In this document: positions 7,455 through 16,795 of the stretch, piece after piece | How positions within the stretch are numbered: the first letter of the stretch is position 1 | Layout: each line of letters begins with the position of its first letter | NCBI RefSeq assembly: GCF_014201515.1 | Contig: NZ_JACHEQ010000007.1 | Location: 1-64,000 of the forward strand | Source: Anoxybacillus mongoliensis | Lineage (GTDB): Bacteria > Bacillota > Bacilli > Bacillales > Anoxybacillaceae | Reading direction: 5' to 3' | Length of the DNA stretch: 64,000 nucleotides | Program-made: the position numbers and the translations under genes | The notes under the pieces: generated by a model | Databases searched by the model: none | The model's input: only the letters and a program-made list of their open reading frames with translations | What the model was told of the DNA's origin: nothing

Positions 7455-10400
7455 ATGAAACAACAATGGAACCCAACTTCATTTCAACACTTTTATAAAC
7501 ATGAACACGATGCGTGTGGAATTGTCGCTGCGGTTGAAAAACGACGCATTCCGACAAGAGAAAACATTACAACGTGTATTAACGCCCTCGTCACAATGAA
7601 TCATCGCGCTGGATTCATCAATGGAGAAGGAGATGGCGTCGGCATTCATATTGACATTCCAAAAGCGCTTTGGAAAGAAAAATTTGCTGCTGCCCAACTT
7701 AATCCTCAACTCGTCGATCGCGACGATTTTATCGTTGGTCATATATTTATTACACGAACAACGAACGTGGAAGAAAAAAAAGCGCGTGTGCGCCAATTGT
7801 TTTCGCAATTTCAATTGACGCTTATGTTTGAATCTGATCGCGTAACTTCTTCTTCAGCGCTCGGTCCAATTGCTTTACGTGAAGAACCAGTATTTTGGCA
7901 AGTTGCCCTTTTGCCAAATCAAAAAGGAACATTATCTAAAACGTTATTTGAATTAACTATTGAAATAGAAAAAGATGAGCATATTCATGTCGCTTCGTTA
8001 AGCAATCACCATGCGATTTATAAAGTAATGGGCGCTGGAGATATTTTACAAAAATACTATCATGACTTAGCGAGCCCGCTCGTCGCATCTACAATGACAC
8101 TTGGTCATAATCGCTATTCAACGAATACGCTGTCAAACTTTTTCCGTGTGCAACCGTTTAGCGTCCTCGGCCATAACGGTGAAATTAACACAATAGCTAA
8201 ACTACGTGAAGAAGCAACAATGATTGGCGTTCCGCTCACAAACGGCGGAAGCGATTCACAAGACTTAAGTCGGACGATGGAAACGCTCATTTATCGCGAA
8301 GGCTATACGTTATTCGAAGCGATGGACTTTTTATTCCCACCGATTGTAAACGAAATTAAACATTATCCAGTCCATTTACAAGATTTATATACTTACATTC
8401 GCGAAGCTTGGGGACATTTTGCCCAAGGACCGGCAGGCATTATTTCGCGTCATGCTGATGAAGCCGTGTTTAGTGTCGACGCACTTGGATTACGTCCACT
8501 TTGGAAAATTGAAACAGAACACCGTTACGTATTTGCTTCTGAACCAGGTATTATTCCAGCGTGCGAATATACAGGAGAACCAAAACCGCTCGCACCTGGA
8601 GAGAAAATCGGCTTAAAATGGCAAGCGGACGGAACGATTCGTATTTATGAATACGCCGATTATCAACAAGAAGTATACAGTCGTATTCGAAATCGTTTAA
8701 ATATCGAGAATATGCGTCATCGTTTACAAACACCTTCACTAAAACCGTATGTGCTCGTTGCTCAACCTACAAAAGTGCACAACGGGCAATACGCTGCATT
8801 CGGTTGGGATCGCGAACATATTCAATTGATCGAACAAATGGCAGAAAAAGGAGCAGAGCCTATTCGCTCCCTTGGTCACGATGCCCCGCTGGCAGCGATT
8901 GATCCTGAACGAAAAAATATTGCTGACTTCATAAAAGAAAGCGTGGCGGTTGTTACAAACCCAGCCATTGACCGCGACCGCGAAACAGAACATTTTTCTA
9001 CTCGTGTTGTCGTTGGAAAACGCCCAAGTATCGTTTCAAATGAAGAACATCCATATACAGTTGAACTTCTTTCACCTATCTTAATCGAAGGGAAACTCGG
9101 AAACGAATGCGCAGAAATGTTGCAACAACCATCATATGATCAACTCGTTCATGCATTTGAAGAAAAACAATTAGCATACTTTATATCCGCAACGTTTGTT
9201 GAGCACGAAACGATTCCAACGGCTCTTAATCGTTTAGGCGAAGAGGCATGCGAAGCTGTTGCAAATGGAAAAACGTTGCTTGTCATTGACGATGCAAAAG
9301 CGCATCAAAATGGTCATTTATGGATCGATCCACTTCTTGTCATATCAGCCATTGATCAAGCATTAACAAAAGCGCAATTACGGAGAAACTGTTCGCTCCT
9401 TCTTCGTTCTGGAGCGATTCGTTCATTGCACGATTTCATCGTTGCATATGGACTTGGTGCAAACGTCATTAGCCCATATTTGATGTTTGCGACAGTTGCT
9501 GATTCGTCCACTCGACCAGCGATCCATTTATTCCAAGCATTAAATAAAGGGCTTGAAAAAGTCATTTCAACGATCGGTATTCATGAGTTGCGTGGATATA
9601 GCCGTCTATTTTCGTCTATCGGACTACACGAAGACATTGCATCTGTATTAAATATCGTCAACTTTTTTGGTTCGGATTCTCTTGCCCAAAATTTCGAGGC
9701 ATTAAAGCAAGATGCGCTCGCACGAGCAAAAGATTTTGAAACTGAACAAGCAAAGTTACGAAAAACGTTTCACGTATTCCCACGCATTTGGAAAGCGATT
9801 GGCGAAGTGGCGCAAACAGGCTCATACGATCAATACCGCGAAAAATTAACAGAAATTGAAACTGAAACACCGACGGCTATTCGACATTTAACCGACTTAA
9901 AACAAGCAAACGTGCCAGTGAAAAAAGAACATGTCGACATTTCGGTCGGTGAACATAGCTTGCCGTTTGTCATTGCTTCGATGTCATTCGGTTCACAAAA
10001 CGAAATTGCGTTCCGTGCTTATGCCGAAGCAGCTAACCGGCTCAATATGATCAGTTTAAACGGCGAAGGCGGCGAAATTAAAGATATGCTCGGCAAGTAT
10101 CCGCGCACTCGCGGCCAACAAGTCGCTTCTGGACGATTTGGCGTCAACGCTGAACTGCTTAATTCATCGAATTTACTTGAAATAAAAATCGGGCAAGGCG
10201 CAAAACCAGGTGAAGGCGGTCATTTACCTGGCTCCAAAGTAACAGCGAAAATTGCCGAAGCACGCAACGCAACGATCGGATCTGATTTAATTTCACCGTC
10301 AAACAACCATGATATTTATTCGATTGAAGATTTAGCCCAAATGATTGCAGAACTAAAAACAGCAAACGATCAAGCAAAAGTGGCAGTGAAAGTACCTGTC

Positions 10401-11924
10401 GTCCCTAATATCGGAACGATCGCTGTCGGCATCGCAAAAGCTGGCGCTGACATTATTACACTAAGTGGCTTCGATGGTGGCACGGGAGCAGCACGCATCC
10501 ATGCTATTCAACACGTCGGCTTACCTGTAGAGATTGGCGTCAAAGCAGCACATAATGCCCTCTTAGAAGCAGGATTACGCCATCAAGTAGAGATTTGGGC
10601 AGACGGCGGTATAAAGAGCGCGATGGATGTTATAAAAGTAATGCTACTCGGTGCCAATCGTGTCGGCTTTGGAACGTTAGCGATGATCGCAATCGGTTGT
10701 ACGACATGTCGCGGTTGTCATTTAGATACGTGCCATGTCGGGATCGCTACGCAAATTGAATCGGAAGCACAAGCAAAAGAACACGGTTTGCGTCGCTTCG
10801 TTCCAAGACAATTCGAGCAAGCAGTACAAAACTTAGTTCGTTTCTTTACAGCATTCGGTGAGGAACTTAAAGCGCTCACTGCATCGCTCGGTTATACAAA
10901 CTTGCAACAACTTGTTGGTCGCTCCGATCTGCTTGAACAAACACGTGGCCGAGATCGCCTCGATTTAACGACGTTATTAAAACCGTTAGACATCGGCCAA
11001 TGGTACCAAAAAGAAGTAGCAGCGACATCGGAAGAAGGAAAACTCGCTGTTGCTGCTGGTGCTGAATATTTAGATTACCACGTTGAAGACTTGCACCGTT
11101 CACGTGAATTTTCAACTGTCACTGCTGAACAGCGTGTGCTCGGTAGCCGTGTTGCATGTCATCGCGTGCGCGGGCGATTAGATGGATCGTATAAAAAACT
11201 TCCGAATATTTCTCTGCGTTATAAAGATGGCTCGGTACCTGGCAATGGGCTTGGTGCGTATAACGTCACCGGCATTCATATCCACGTCGATGGTGGAGCA
11301 CAAGATGGCGTTGGGAAAACATCATTTGGTGGCGGTATCTTCGTCTTTAAATCAAAAGGAAAAGACGGCAGATTTTACAACGGATCGGTCGGAAAAGGGT
11401 TTGGCTACGGAGCGCAAAAAGGACTATTAGTCGTGCAAGGAAATGCCGATGCGCGCGCAGGCATTCGCTTGTCAGGAGCTGATATGATTATTGGTGGTCA
11501 AGTGACAAAACCAATTCCTGAAATGGAACATGGTAATATCGGTGTCAACGCAAACATTAAAGGGTTTGCCTTTGAATATATGACAAACGGACGCGGGCTC
11601 GTTCTCGGCGACCCAGGTCCATGGATTTGCGCAGGAATGACAGGTGGTGTCGTTTATTTGCGTCATCAACCAGAAATGGGATTAACGAAAGCGGCGCTTG
11701 AACGTCGAATCGCTAAAGGAGCAAATGTCACGATTCAATCGCTGAACGAAAAAGGAAAAGCGGACGTCAAAGAACTACTTAGCACATATATTGATTTGCT
11801 TATCGAACATGAACAGCACGATGAAGCAGCAACACTTCAACCGTTGTTGCAACAACCAGAGCAACACTTTTTCCAAGTCATTCCGAAAAAAGAACAAGCT
11901 GATCCGTCTGTGTCAACGGAATAA
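7455..11924 (+). CDS. gltA: glutamate synthase, large-subunit type (GltA-like)
   Basis: Iron-sulfur flavoprotein of 1489 residues that makes glutamate from glutamine and 2-oxoglutarate. Order of domains: N-terminal glutamine amidotransferase with the nucleophile in EHDACGIVAAVEK (Cys about 21), a central domain (about 450-740), the FMN and 2-oxoglutarate barrel (about 800-1180, with GEGGEIKDMLGKYPRTRG and FDGGTGAA) and the C-terminal GXGXG beta-helix (about 1230-1450). The 3Fe-4S Cys set is present as C-x5-C-x4-C in GCTTCRGCHLDTCHVGIATQ. Unlike the usual Bacillus GltA, the N-terminus keeps about 20 residues before the Cys. No small subunit gene is nearby, so its electron donor is open (a distant gltB/gltD product or ferredoxin). 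Confidence 0.92.
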   Translation: MKQQWNPTSFQHFYKHEHDACGIVAAVEKRRIPTRENITTCINALVTMNHRAGFINGEGDGVGIHIDIPKALWKEKFAAAQLNPQLVDRDDFIVGHIFITRTTNVEEKKARVRQLFSQFQLTLMFESDRVTSSSALGPIALREEPVFWQVALLPNQKGTLSKTLFELTIEIEKDEHIHVASLSNHHAIYKVMGAGDILQKYYHDLASPLVASTMTLGHNRYSTNTLSNFFRVQPFSVLGHNGEINTIAKLREEATMIGVPLTNGGSDSQDLSRTMETLIYREGYTLFEAMDFLFPPIVNEIKHYPVHLQDLYTYIREAWGHFAQGPAGIISRHADEAVFSVDALGLRPLWKIETEHRYVFASEPGIIPACEYTGEPKPLAPGEKIGLKWQADGTIRIYEYADYQQEVYSRIRNRLNIENMRHRLQTPSLKPYVLVAQPTKVHNGQYAAFGWDREHIQLIEQMAEKGAEPIRSLGHDAPLAAIDPERKNIADFIKESVAVVTNPAIDRDRETEHFSTRVVVGKRPSIVSNEEHPYTVELLSPILIEGKLGNECAEMLQQPSYDQLVHAFEEKQLAYFISATFVEHETIPTALNRLGEEACEAVANGKTLLVIDDAKAHQNGHLWIDPLLVISAIDQALTKAQLRRNCSLLLRSGAIRSLHDFIVAYGLGANVISPYLMFATVADSSTRPAIHLFQALNKGLEKVISTIGIHELRGYSRLFSSIGLHEDIASVLNIVNFFGSDSLAQNFEALKQDALARAKDFETEQAKLRKTFHVFPRIWKAIGEVAQTGSYDQYREKLTEIETETPTAIRHLTDLKQANVPVKKEHVDISVGEHSLPFVIASMSFGSQNEIAFRAYAEAANRLNMISLNGEGGEIKDMLGKYPRTRGQQVASGRFGVNAELLNSSNLLEIKIGQGAKPGEGGHLPGSKVTAKIAEARNATIGSDLISPSNNHDIYSIEDLAQMIAELKTANDQAKVAVKVPVVPNIGTIAVGIAKAGADIITLSGFDGGTGAARIHAIQHVGLPVEIGVKAAHNALLEAGLRHQVEIWADGGIKSAMDVIKVMLLGANRVGFGTLAMIAIGCTTCRGCHLDTCHVGIATQIESEAQAKEHGLRRFVPRQFEQAVQNLVRFFTAFGEELKALTASLGYTNLQQLVGRSDLLEQTRGRDRLDLTTLLKPLDIGQWYQKEVAATSEEGKLAVAAGAEYLDYHVEDLHRSREFSTVTAEQRVLGSRVACHRVRGRLDGSYKKLPNISLRYKDGSVPGNGLGAYNVTGIHIHVDGGAQDGVGKTSFGGGIFVFKSKGKDGRFYNGSVGKGFGYGAQKGLLVVQGNADARAGIRLSGADMIIGGQVTKPIPEMEHGNIGVNANIKGFAFEYMTNGRGLVLGDPGPWICAGMTGGVVYLRHQPEMGLTKAALERRIAKGANVTIQSLNEKGKADVKELLSTYIDLLIEHEQHDEAATLQPLLQQPEQHFFQVIPKKEQADPSVSTE

Positions 11925-11929
11925 ACATA

Positions 11930-11968
11930 AAAGAACTGCCTCAACAATAAAATGGGGCAGTTCTTTTA
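11930..11968 (+). terminator. terminator after gltA
   Basis: AAAGAACTGCC and GGGCAGTTCTTTT pair around a 14-base loop, followed by a T-rich tail. It lies a few bases after the gltA stop codon. Confidence 0.85.
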
Positions 11969-12063
11969 ATTTTTTTCCTTTTTTCTTGATATACTGACGA
12001 AAAACATGTATATTTGTTTGTTGTTCTCACAAGATGATAAAAAGGAAAGGAATTTGAGCGACG

Positions 12064-13137
12064 ATGAGACTTGGAGCCCGCGTCTTTAAAACCGGGATTG
12101 CGATTACGTTTGCATTAGTTTTAGCGAAATTACTTCAATTGCCTTCTCCTGTATTTGCTGGCATTTCGGCTGTATTTGCGATGCAGCCGACGATTTACCG
12201 TTCATATTTATCTTTAATTGAGCAAATACAAGCTAACGTCATCGGTGCAATTTTCGCGATCGTTTTTACACTTATTTTCGGACACGATCCGTTTATTATC
12301 GGATTGACTGCCATTTTAGTTATTGCGTTGTTTCTTCGTCTTCGTTTAGAATCTTCTATTTCTGTCGCACTTGTGACGGTTATTGCCATTATGGAATATA
12401 CAGAACAGCATTTTATTGAATTTGCACTTATTCGCTTCTCGACCATTATGCTAGGCGTACTTGCAGCGTTTGTCGTGAATTTAGTGTTTCTTCCACCAAA
12501 ATATGAAAAAAAGCTATATACAAAAATTGTTGAATATACGGAACACATTTTGAAATGGATTCGCATGAATGTTCGACATGCCTCTGAGCATCATTCACTG
12601 AAAGAAGACATTGAAAAATTAAAAGAGAATATGATGAAACTTGATCAACTTTATTTACTTTATAAAGAAGAACGGACGTATTTTCGTAAACATAAATATA
12701 GTAAATCGCGTAAACTCGTATTGTATCGCCAAATGATTGTCGCAACAAATCGCGCCCTAGAGACGTTAAAGTTGCTGCATCGTTTAGAAAACGAGCTGGC
12801 ACATACATCTCCGGAACTTCAAGATGCCATAAAAAACGAACTCGACTGTTTATTAAACTACCATGATCAAATATTGCTGAAGTTCATTGGAAAAGCAAAA
12901 TCTGATCCACAGTCACAATTTGCGACAGAAGCGTGTTCTGGAAAAAAAGGATTAATTCACTCGTTTCTAAACCATTACGCCGAACAAAGTGTTCAACAAG
13001 AAAATTATCAACTTTTTCCATTGATCGGAGCAATTATTGAATATAGTCACCAACTCGAACATTTGGACACGCTCATCGAGAGCTTTCACCATTACCATAA
13101 AGAAGAACATGTCGTCCCTACCCCGGAACAAGAATAA
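12064..13137 (+). CDS. ygaE: aromatic acid exporter/FUSC-family membrane protein YgaE
   Basis: A 357-residue protein with about five membrane segments in the first 145 residues (for example KTGIAITFALVLAKLL and FSTIMLGVLAAFVVNLVFL), followed by a long charged helical cytosolic domain. This layout matches the bacterial DUF939/ArAE family, to which B. subtilis YgaE belongs; in B. subtilis ygaE also neighbours gsaB. Members are thought to export aromatic or fusaric-acid-like compounds, but the substrate here is unknown. A moderately placed AAAGGAA precedes the ATG. Confidence 0.8.
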   Translation: MRLGARVFKTGIAITFALVLAKLLQLPSPVFAGISAVFAMQPTIYRSYLSLIEQIQANVIGAIFAIVFTLIFGHDPFIIGLTAILVIALFLRLRLESSISVALVTVIAIMEYTEQHFIEFALIRFSTIMLGVLAAFVVNLVFLPPKYEKKLYTKIVEYTEHILKWIRMNVRHASEHHSLKEDIEKLKENMMKLDQLYLLYKEERTYFRKHKYSKSRKLVLYRQMIVATNRALETLKLLHRLENELAHTSPELQDAIKNELDCLLNYHDQILLKFIGKAKSDPQSQFATEACSGKKGLIHSFLNHYAEQSVQQENYQLFPLIGAIIEYSHQLEHLDTLIESFHHYHKEEHVVPTPEQE

Positions 13138-13168
13138 AAGATGTCCCAACACACGGGGACATCTTTTT
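13136..13168. terminator. terminator between ygaE and appC
   Basis: AAAGATGTCCC and GGGGACATCTTT flank a short loop and continue into a T-run on the plus strand and an A-run on the other side, so it serves two convergent genes. The appC stop codon lies at its right edge. Confidence 0.88.
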
Positions 13169-14057
13169 AACTTTTCATGCGCGGATCCAATGCATCGCGC
13201 AATCCATCACCCATTAAGTTAAATCCTAACACCGTTAACATAATAGCTAATCCTGGAAAAATCATTGTCCACGGCGCCTGTGTTAAATACGCTTTTGAGT
13301 CGGCTAGCATTTTCCCCCACTCAGGGTTCGGCGGCTGAGCTCCTAATCCGAGAAACCCAAGCGCTGCTGCTTCGATGATTGCTGTTGCAATTGCTAATGT
13401 TCCTTGCACAATAATCGGCGCCATGCTGTTTGGTAAAATGTGATGAAATAAAATGCGTGCATCACTCATCCCGATTGCTTTTGCTGCTGTAATATACTCT
13501 TCCTGTTTAATGCTTAATACGCGAGAACGAATGAGACGACCGAAGTTTGGAATGTTAATGACCGCAATCGCAATAAGTGCATTTTTCAATGAAGGTCCTA
13601 AAACAGCGACAATCCCAATCGCTAATAAAATGCTTGGAAACGCAAGCATAATGTCAAATATGCGCGAAATGACGGCGTCGATCCAACGTCCATAATACCC
13701 TGCAATAATTCCAAGTAAAGAACCGATGACTACCGAACCTAATACTGAAAAAAACCCAACCCATAGCGAAATGCGCGCTCCATAAACGACGCGAGAAAAA
13801 ATATCACGTCCGAAATCGTCTGTCCCAAATATATGGTCTTTCGACGGCGCTTGTAAACGCAACGAAAGTTGTTGATCGTTCATATCGTACGGGGCGATAA
13901 ACGGAGCAAAAACAGCAAGCAAAATGAAAAATAGCACAATGCCACTTCCAACGAGAGCCATTTTGTTTTTCCGAAAGCGAATCCATCCTTCTTTCCATAG
14001 CGATGTTGCTTGTTCTTCTTGTACGATGTTTGCTTCGTTTCGTGCAAGTTCAGCCAA
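13167..14057 (-). CDS. appC: oligopeptide ABC transporter permease AppC
   Basis: Inner-membrane permease of the oligopeptide importer, about 296 residues, with six membrane segments. The BPD_transp signature around AAKAIGMSDARILFHHILPN contacts the ATPases. The TTG at 14057 is preferred because AGGAGG lies eight bases upstream and this start leaves a 16-base gap to appB; the longest frame would overlap appB by 50 bases. Last gene of the operon, in the same order as B. subtilis appDFABC. Confidence 0.92.
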   Translation of the reverse strand: MAELARNEANIVQEEQATSLWKEGWIRFRKNKMALVGSGIVLFFILLAVFAPFIAPYDMNDQQLSLRLQAPSKDHIFGTDDFGRDIFSRVVYGARISLWVGFFSVLGSVVIGSLLGIIAGYYGRWIDAVISRIFDIMLAFPSILLAIGIVAVLGPSLKNALIAIAVINIPNFGRLIRSRVLSIKQEEYITAAKAIGMSDARILFHHILPNSMAPIIVQGTLAIATAIIEAAALGFLGLGAQPPNPEWGKMLADSKAYLTQAPWTMIFPGLAIMLTVLGFNLMGDGLRDALDPRMKS

Positions 14058-14073
14058 TTCGCTTCCCTCCTTT

Positions 14074-15078
14074 TTAGTTGTATTTAATGCGCGGATCAAT
14101 CGCGGCATATAACAAGTCAACAATTAAGTTAATAAAAATAAAAATCATCGCAACAATTAAAATACCTGATTGAATGACTGGATAATCGCGATAGCCGATC
14201 GCTTCATAAATATAACGACCAATTCCCGGCCAGCTGAAAATCGTTTCTGTCAAAATCGCACCGCCAAGTAACAATCCCATTTGCAGACCGATGACTGTCA
14301 ACACCGGAATAATTGCATTCTTTAACGAGTGCTTGTACACTACCCAAAACATGCTTAATCCTTTCGCACGTGCTGTACGAATGTAATCTGATTTCATCAC
14401 CTCAAGCATGCTAGAGCGAGTCATGCGGGCAATAATCGCCATTGGGATCGTTGCTAAAGCCACACTCGGCAGCACTAGATGTTGCAATGTTTGAACAAAC
14501 TGATCTGTATTGCCTTGCATTAACGTATCAATGACATATAAGTGGGTAATGGGTTCAATTGGATTACGAACATCTTCACGGCCAGATGTCGGAAACCAAT
14601 CTAGATTAATCGCAAAAATCCATTGTTCCATCAACCCTAACCAAAAAATAGGCATCGAAACGCCAACTAGAGCTAAAACCATCGCCACATAATCAAACCA
14701 GGAATTTTGAAACCATGCACTAATAATACCTGCATTTACACCAATGAAAACAGCAATGAACATTGCCGCAAGCGATAATTCTAATGTCGCCGCCAAATAT
14801 GGCCAAATTTCTTGCGAGACAGCTACACCTGTACGAAGCGATTCCCCTAAATCTCCTTTTAATAATCCGCCAAGATATTTGATATATTGAATGTACCACG
14901 GTTGGTCTAATCCGAGTTTATGCGTCAATGCTTCAACTGCTTCTTTCGTCGCCTTTTGTCCTAAAATGACTTGCGCAGGATTTCCTGGAATGGCGCGAAT
15001 CATAAAAAACACAACGAGCGACATGCCAAGCAAAACGGGGACGACCGTTAACATGCGTTTGATCGTATATGAAAACAT
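14074..15078 (-). CDS. appB: oligopeptide ABC transporter permease AppB
   Basis: First permease of the importer, 334 residues. It begins MFSYTIKRMLTVVPVLLG, with the first membrane helix at residues 8-30, then a large outward loop and five more helices. The EAA loop TARAKGLSMFWVVYKHSLKN is clear. ATG at 15078 has AGGAG eight bases upstream; 20 upstream in-frame codons are discarded. A hairpin in the short gap to appA may adjust its level relative to the binding protein. Confidence 0.93.
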   Translation of the reverse strand: MFSYTIKRMLTVVPVLLGMSLVVFFMIRAIPGNPAQVILGQKATKEAVEALTHKLGLDQPWYIQYIKYLGGLLKGDLGESLRTGVAVSQEIWPYLAATLELSLAAMFIAVFIGVNAGIISAWFQNSWFDYVAMVLALVGVSMPIFWLGLMEQWIFAINLDWFPTSGREDVRNPIEPITHLYVIDTLMQGNTDQFVQTLQHLVLPSVALATIPMAIIARMTRSSMLEVMKSDYIRTARAKGLSMFWVVYKHSLKNAIIPVLTVIGLQMGLLLGGAILTETIFSWPGIGRYIYEAIGYRDYPVIQSGILIVAMIFIFINLIVDLLYAAIDPRIKYN

Positions 15079-15109
15079 ACGTTTCACTCCTTTCTTACAT
15101 GATGGAAAG

Positions 15110-15127
15110 GGAGAGGATTCCCTCCCC
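15110..15127 (-). repeat. intercistronic hairpin between appA and appB
   Basis: On the minus strand GGGGAGG and CCTCTCC form a seven-base stem (one G-U pair) with the loop GAAT. There is no T-run after it, so it is more likely an mRNA-stabilising or attenuating element than a full terminator, as often seen after binding-protein genes in transporter operons. Confidence 0.5.
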
Positions 15128-15143
15128 TCCCTCAACACAACGA

Positions 15144-16748
15144 TTATTTAAACTGTACTTTTGTAAATTTATCCGTTCCTGTCGGATGCGGATTAAATCC
15201 TTCAATGTTTGCTTTACCTGCTAATAACGGTGTTGAGTGTACGAGCGGAATCCATGGTGCATCTTCTTTAATAATTTCTTGCGCTTTTTTGTACAATTCG
15301 TTTCGTTTGTTTTCATCGCTAACGGTTTGCGCTTCGATTAAAATGTTGTGCAATTCATCGTTTGCATAGTACGTGTAGTTGTTGCTACCGATGCTATCTT
15401 TATCAAGTAGCGCATATAAGAAGTTGTCAGCGTCACCGTTATCACCTGTCCAACCGAGCAAGAACGCATCTGCTTCTCCTTTTGCTACTTTATCTAAGTA
15501 TGTTGCCCATTCATACGTGACGATTTTTGCTTTTACACCAATTTTCGCAAAGCTTGCTTGCAACGCTTCGGCTACTTTTTGTCCATCTGGCATATATGGA
15601 CGTGGAACAGGCATCGCCCATAATTCCATTTCAAATCCGTTTGGATAACCCGCTTCTGCAAGCAATTGTTTCGCTTTTTCTAAATCATACGGATAATCTT
15701 GAATCGCATCGTTATAGCCAGGAATGCTTGGCGGTAATGGGTTTTTCGCAGGTTGTGCTTGACCTGCATAAAACGCATCAATGATCGCCTGTTTATCTAC
15801 CGCATGATTCAATGCTTGACGAACGAGTTTATTGCCTAACGGACCACGTGTCACCGTTAATCCGACATAGCCGACGTTCATTGAAGGGCGTTTAAACACT
15901 TGGAAATCTTTATTTCCTTCTACTTGTGCTAAATCAGAAGGATTCAAATCTTCCATAATATCAATCTCGCCTTTTAACAATGCATTTAAACGAGCAGAGT
16001 TATCTGGAATCGATACGAAAATTAATTTATCTAGTTTTGGATGACCTTCTAACCAATACTCTTTATTTTTCTCAAGCACGATGCGCTCATTGCGCTTCCA
16101 CTCTTTGAAGACGAATGGACCTGTCCCAACAGGATTTTCACCAAATTTATCGCCATATTTTTTAATGGCTTCAGGGCTAGCAATCGCAAACGGTACCATC
16201 GCAAGATTTTTTAAGAATGGGGCTTGCGGACGTTTTAAAACAAACTGCACAGTATGCTCATCTAACGCTTTTACTTCCTTAATGACATGTCCTTCATCAT
16301 TTTTGTATCCACCAAACATGGAGCCGTAGTATGGGAACGTGTCCGCATTACCGTTTGCCCAACGTTCAAAGTTGAAGACAACAGCTTCTGCGTTAAAGTC
16401 TGTTCCGTCGTGGAACTTCACGCCTTTGCGAAGCGTAAACGTATAGGTGAGTCCATCTGGAGAAACTTCCCATTTTTCTGCTAATGCCGGTTGAATCGAC
16501 GTGTCGCCATCATTGTAATCTAACAATGTGTCAAAAATATTTTTCGTGACTTTAAACGATTCACCATCTGTTACTGTCGCTGGGTCTAACCCAACAGAGT
16601 CGCCACCACGTCCATAGACGAGTGTCGTTTGCTTTTCAGCTTCTTCTGTTTTTTCTCCACCTGTTTGTTCCGACTTGCCGCAACCTGCAAGCGCAGTCGC
16701 TGCCACAAGAAGAAACGTGAGCATGGTTAATAACCACTTTTTCTTCAT
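15144..16748 (-). CDS. appA: oligopeptide-binding lipoprotein AppA
   Basis: Extracellular solute-binding protein, family 5, 534 residues. A signal peptide (residues 1-21) ends in the lipobox LAGC, so the mature protein is anchored by a lipid on Cys 22. The family-5 features are present: YGRGGDSVGLDPATVTDGES near the N-terminus and the region with VKFHDGTDFNAEAVVFNFER. It captures peptides for AppB-AppC. Unlike the appA of B. subtilis 168, which is reported to be frameshifted, this frame is intact throughout. Confidence 0.93.
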   Translation of the reverse strand: MKKKWLLTMLTFLLVAATALAGCGKSEQTGGEKTEEAEKQTTLVYGRGGDSVGLDPATVTDGESFKVTKNIFDTLLDYNDGDTSIQPALAEKWEVSPDGLTYTFTLRKGVKFHDGTDFNAEAVVFNFERWANGNADTFPYYGSMFGGYKNDEGHVIKEVKALDEHTVQFVLKRPQAPFLKNLAMVPFAIASPEAIKKYGDKFGENPVGTGPFVFKEWKRNERIVLEKNKEYWLEGHPKLDKLIFVSIPDNSARLNALLKGEIDIMEDLNPSDLAQVEGNKDFQVFKRPSMNVGYVGLTVTRGPLGNKLVRQALNHAVDKQAIIDAFYAGQAQPAKNPLPPSIPGYNDAIQDYPYDLEKAKQLLAEAGYPNGFEMELWAMPVPRPYMPDGQKVAEALQASFAKIGVKAKIVTYEWATYLDKVAKGEADAFLLGWTGDNGDADNFLYALLDKDSIGSNNYTYYANDELHNILIEAQTVSDENKRNELYKKAQEIIKEDAPWIPLVHSTPLLAGKANIEGFNPHPTGTDKFTKVQFK

Positions 16749-16795
16749 TTCTTTTCCCCCTTAGTGAAATAATATATTTCATCACTTAGCCATCC

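Noticed and set aside
15110..15127. Terminator between appA and appB
   Set aside because: The hairpin has no T-run and appB continues the operon, so it is listed as an intercistronic hairpin.
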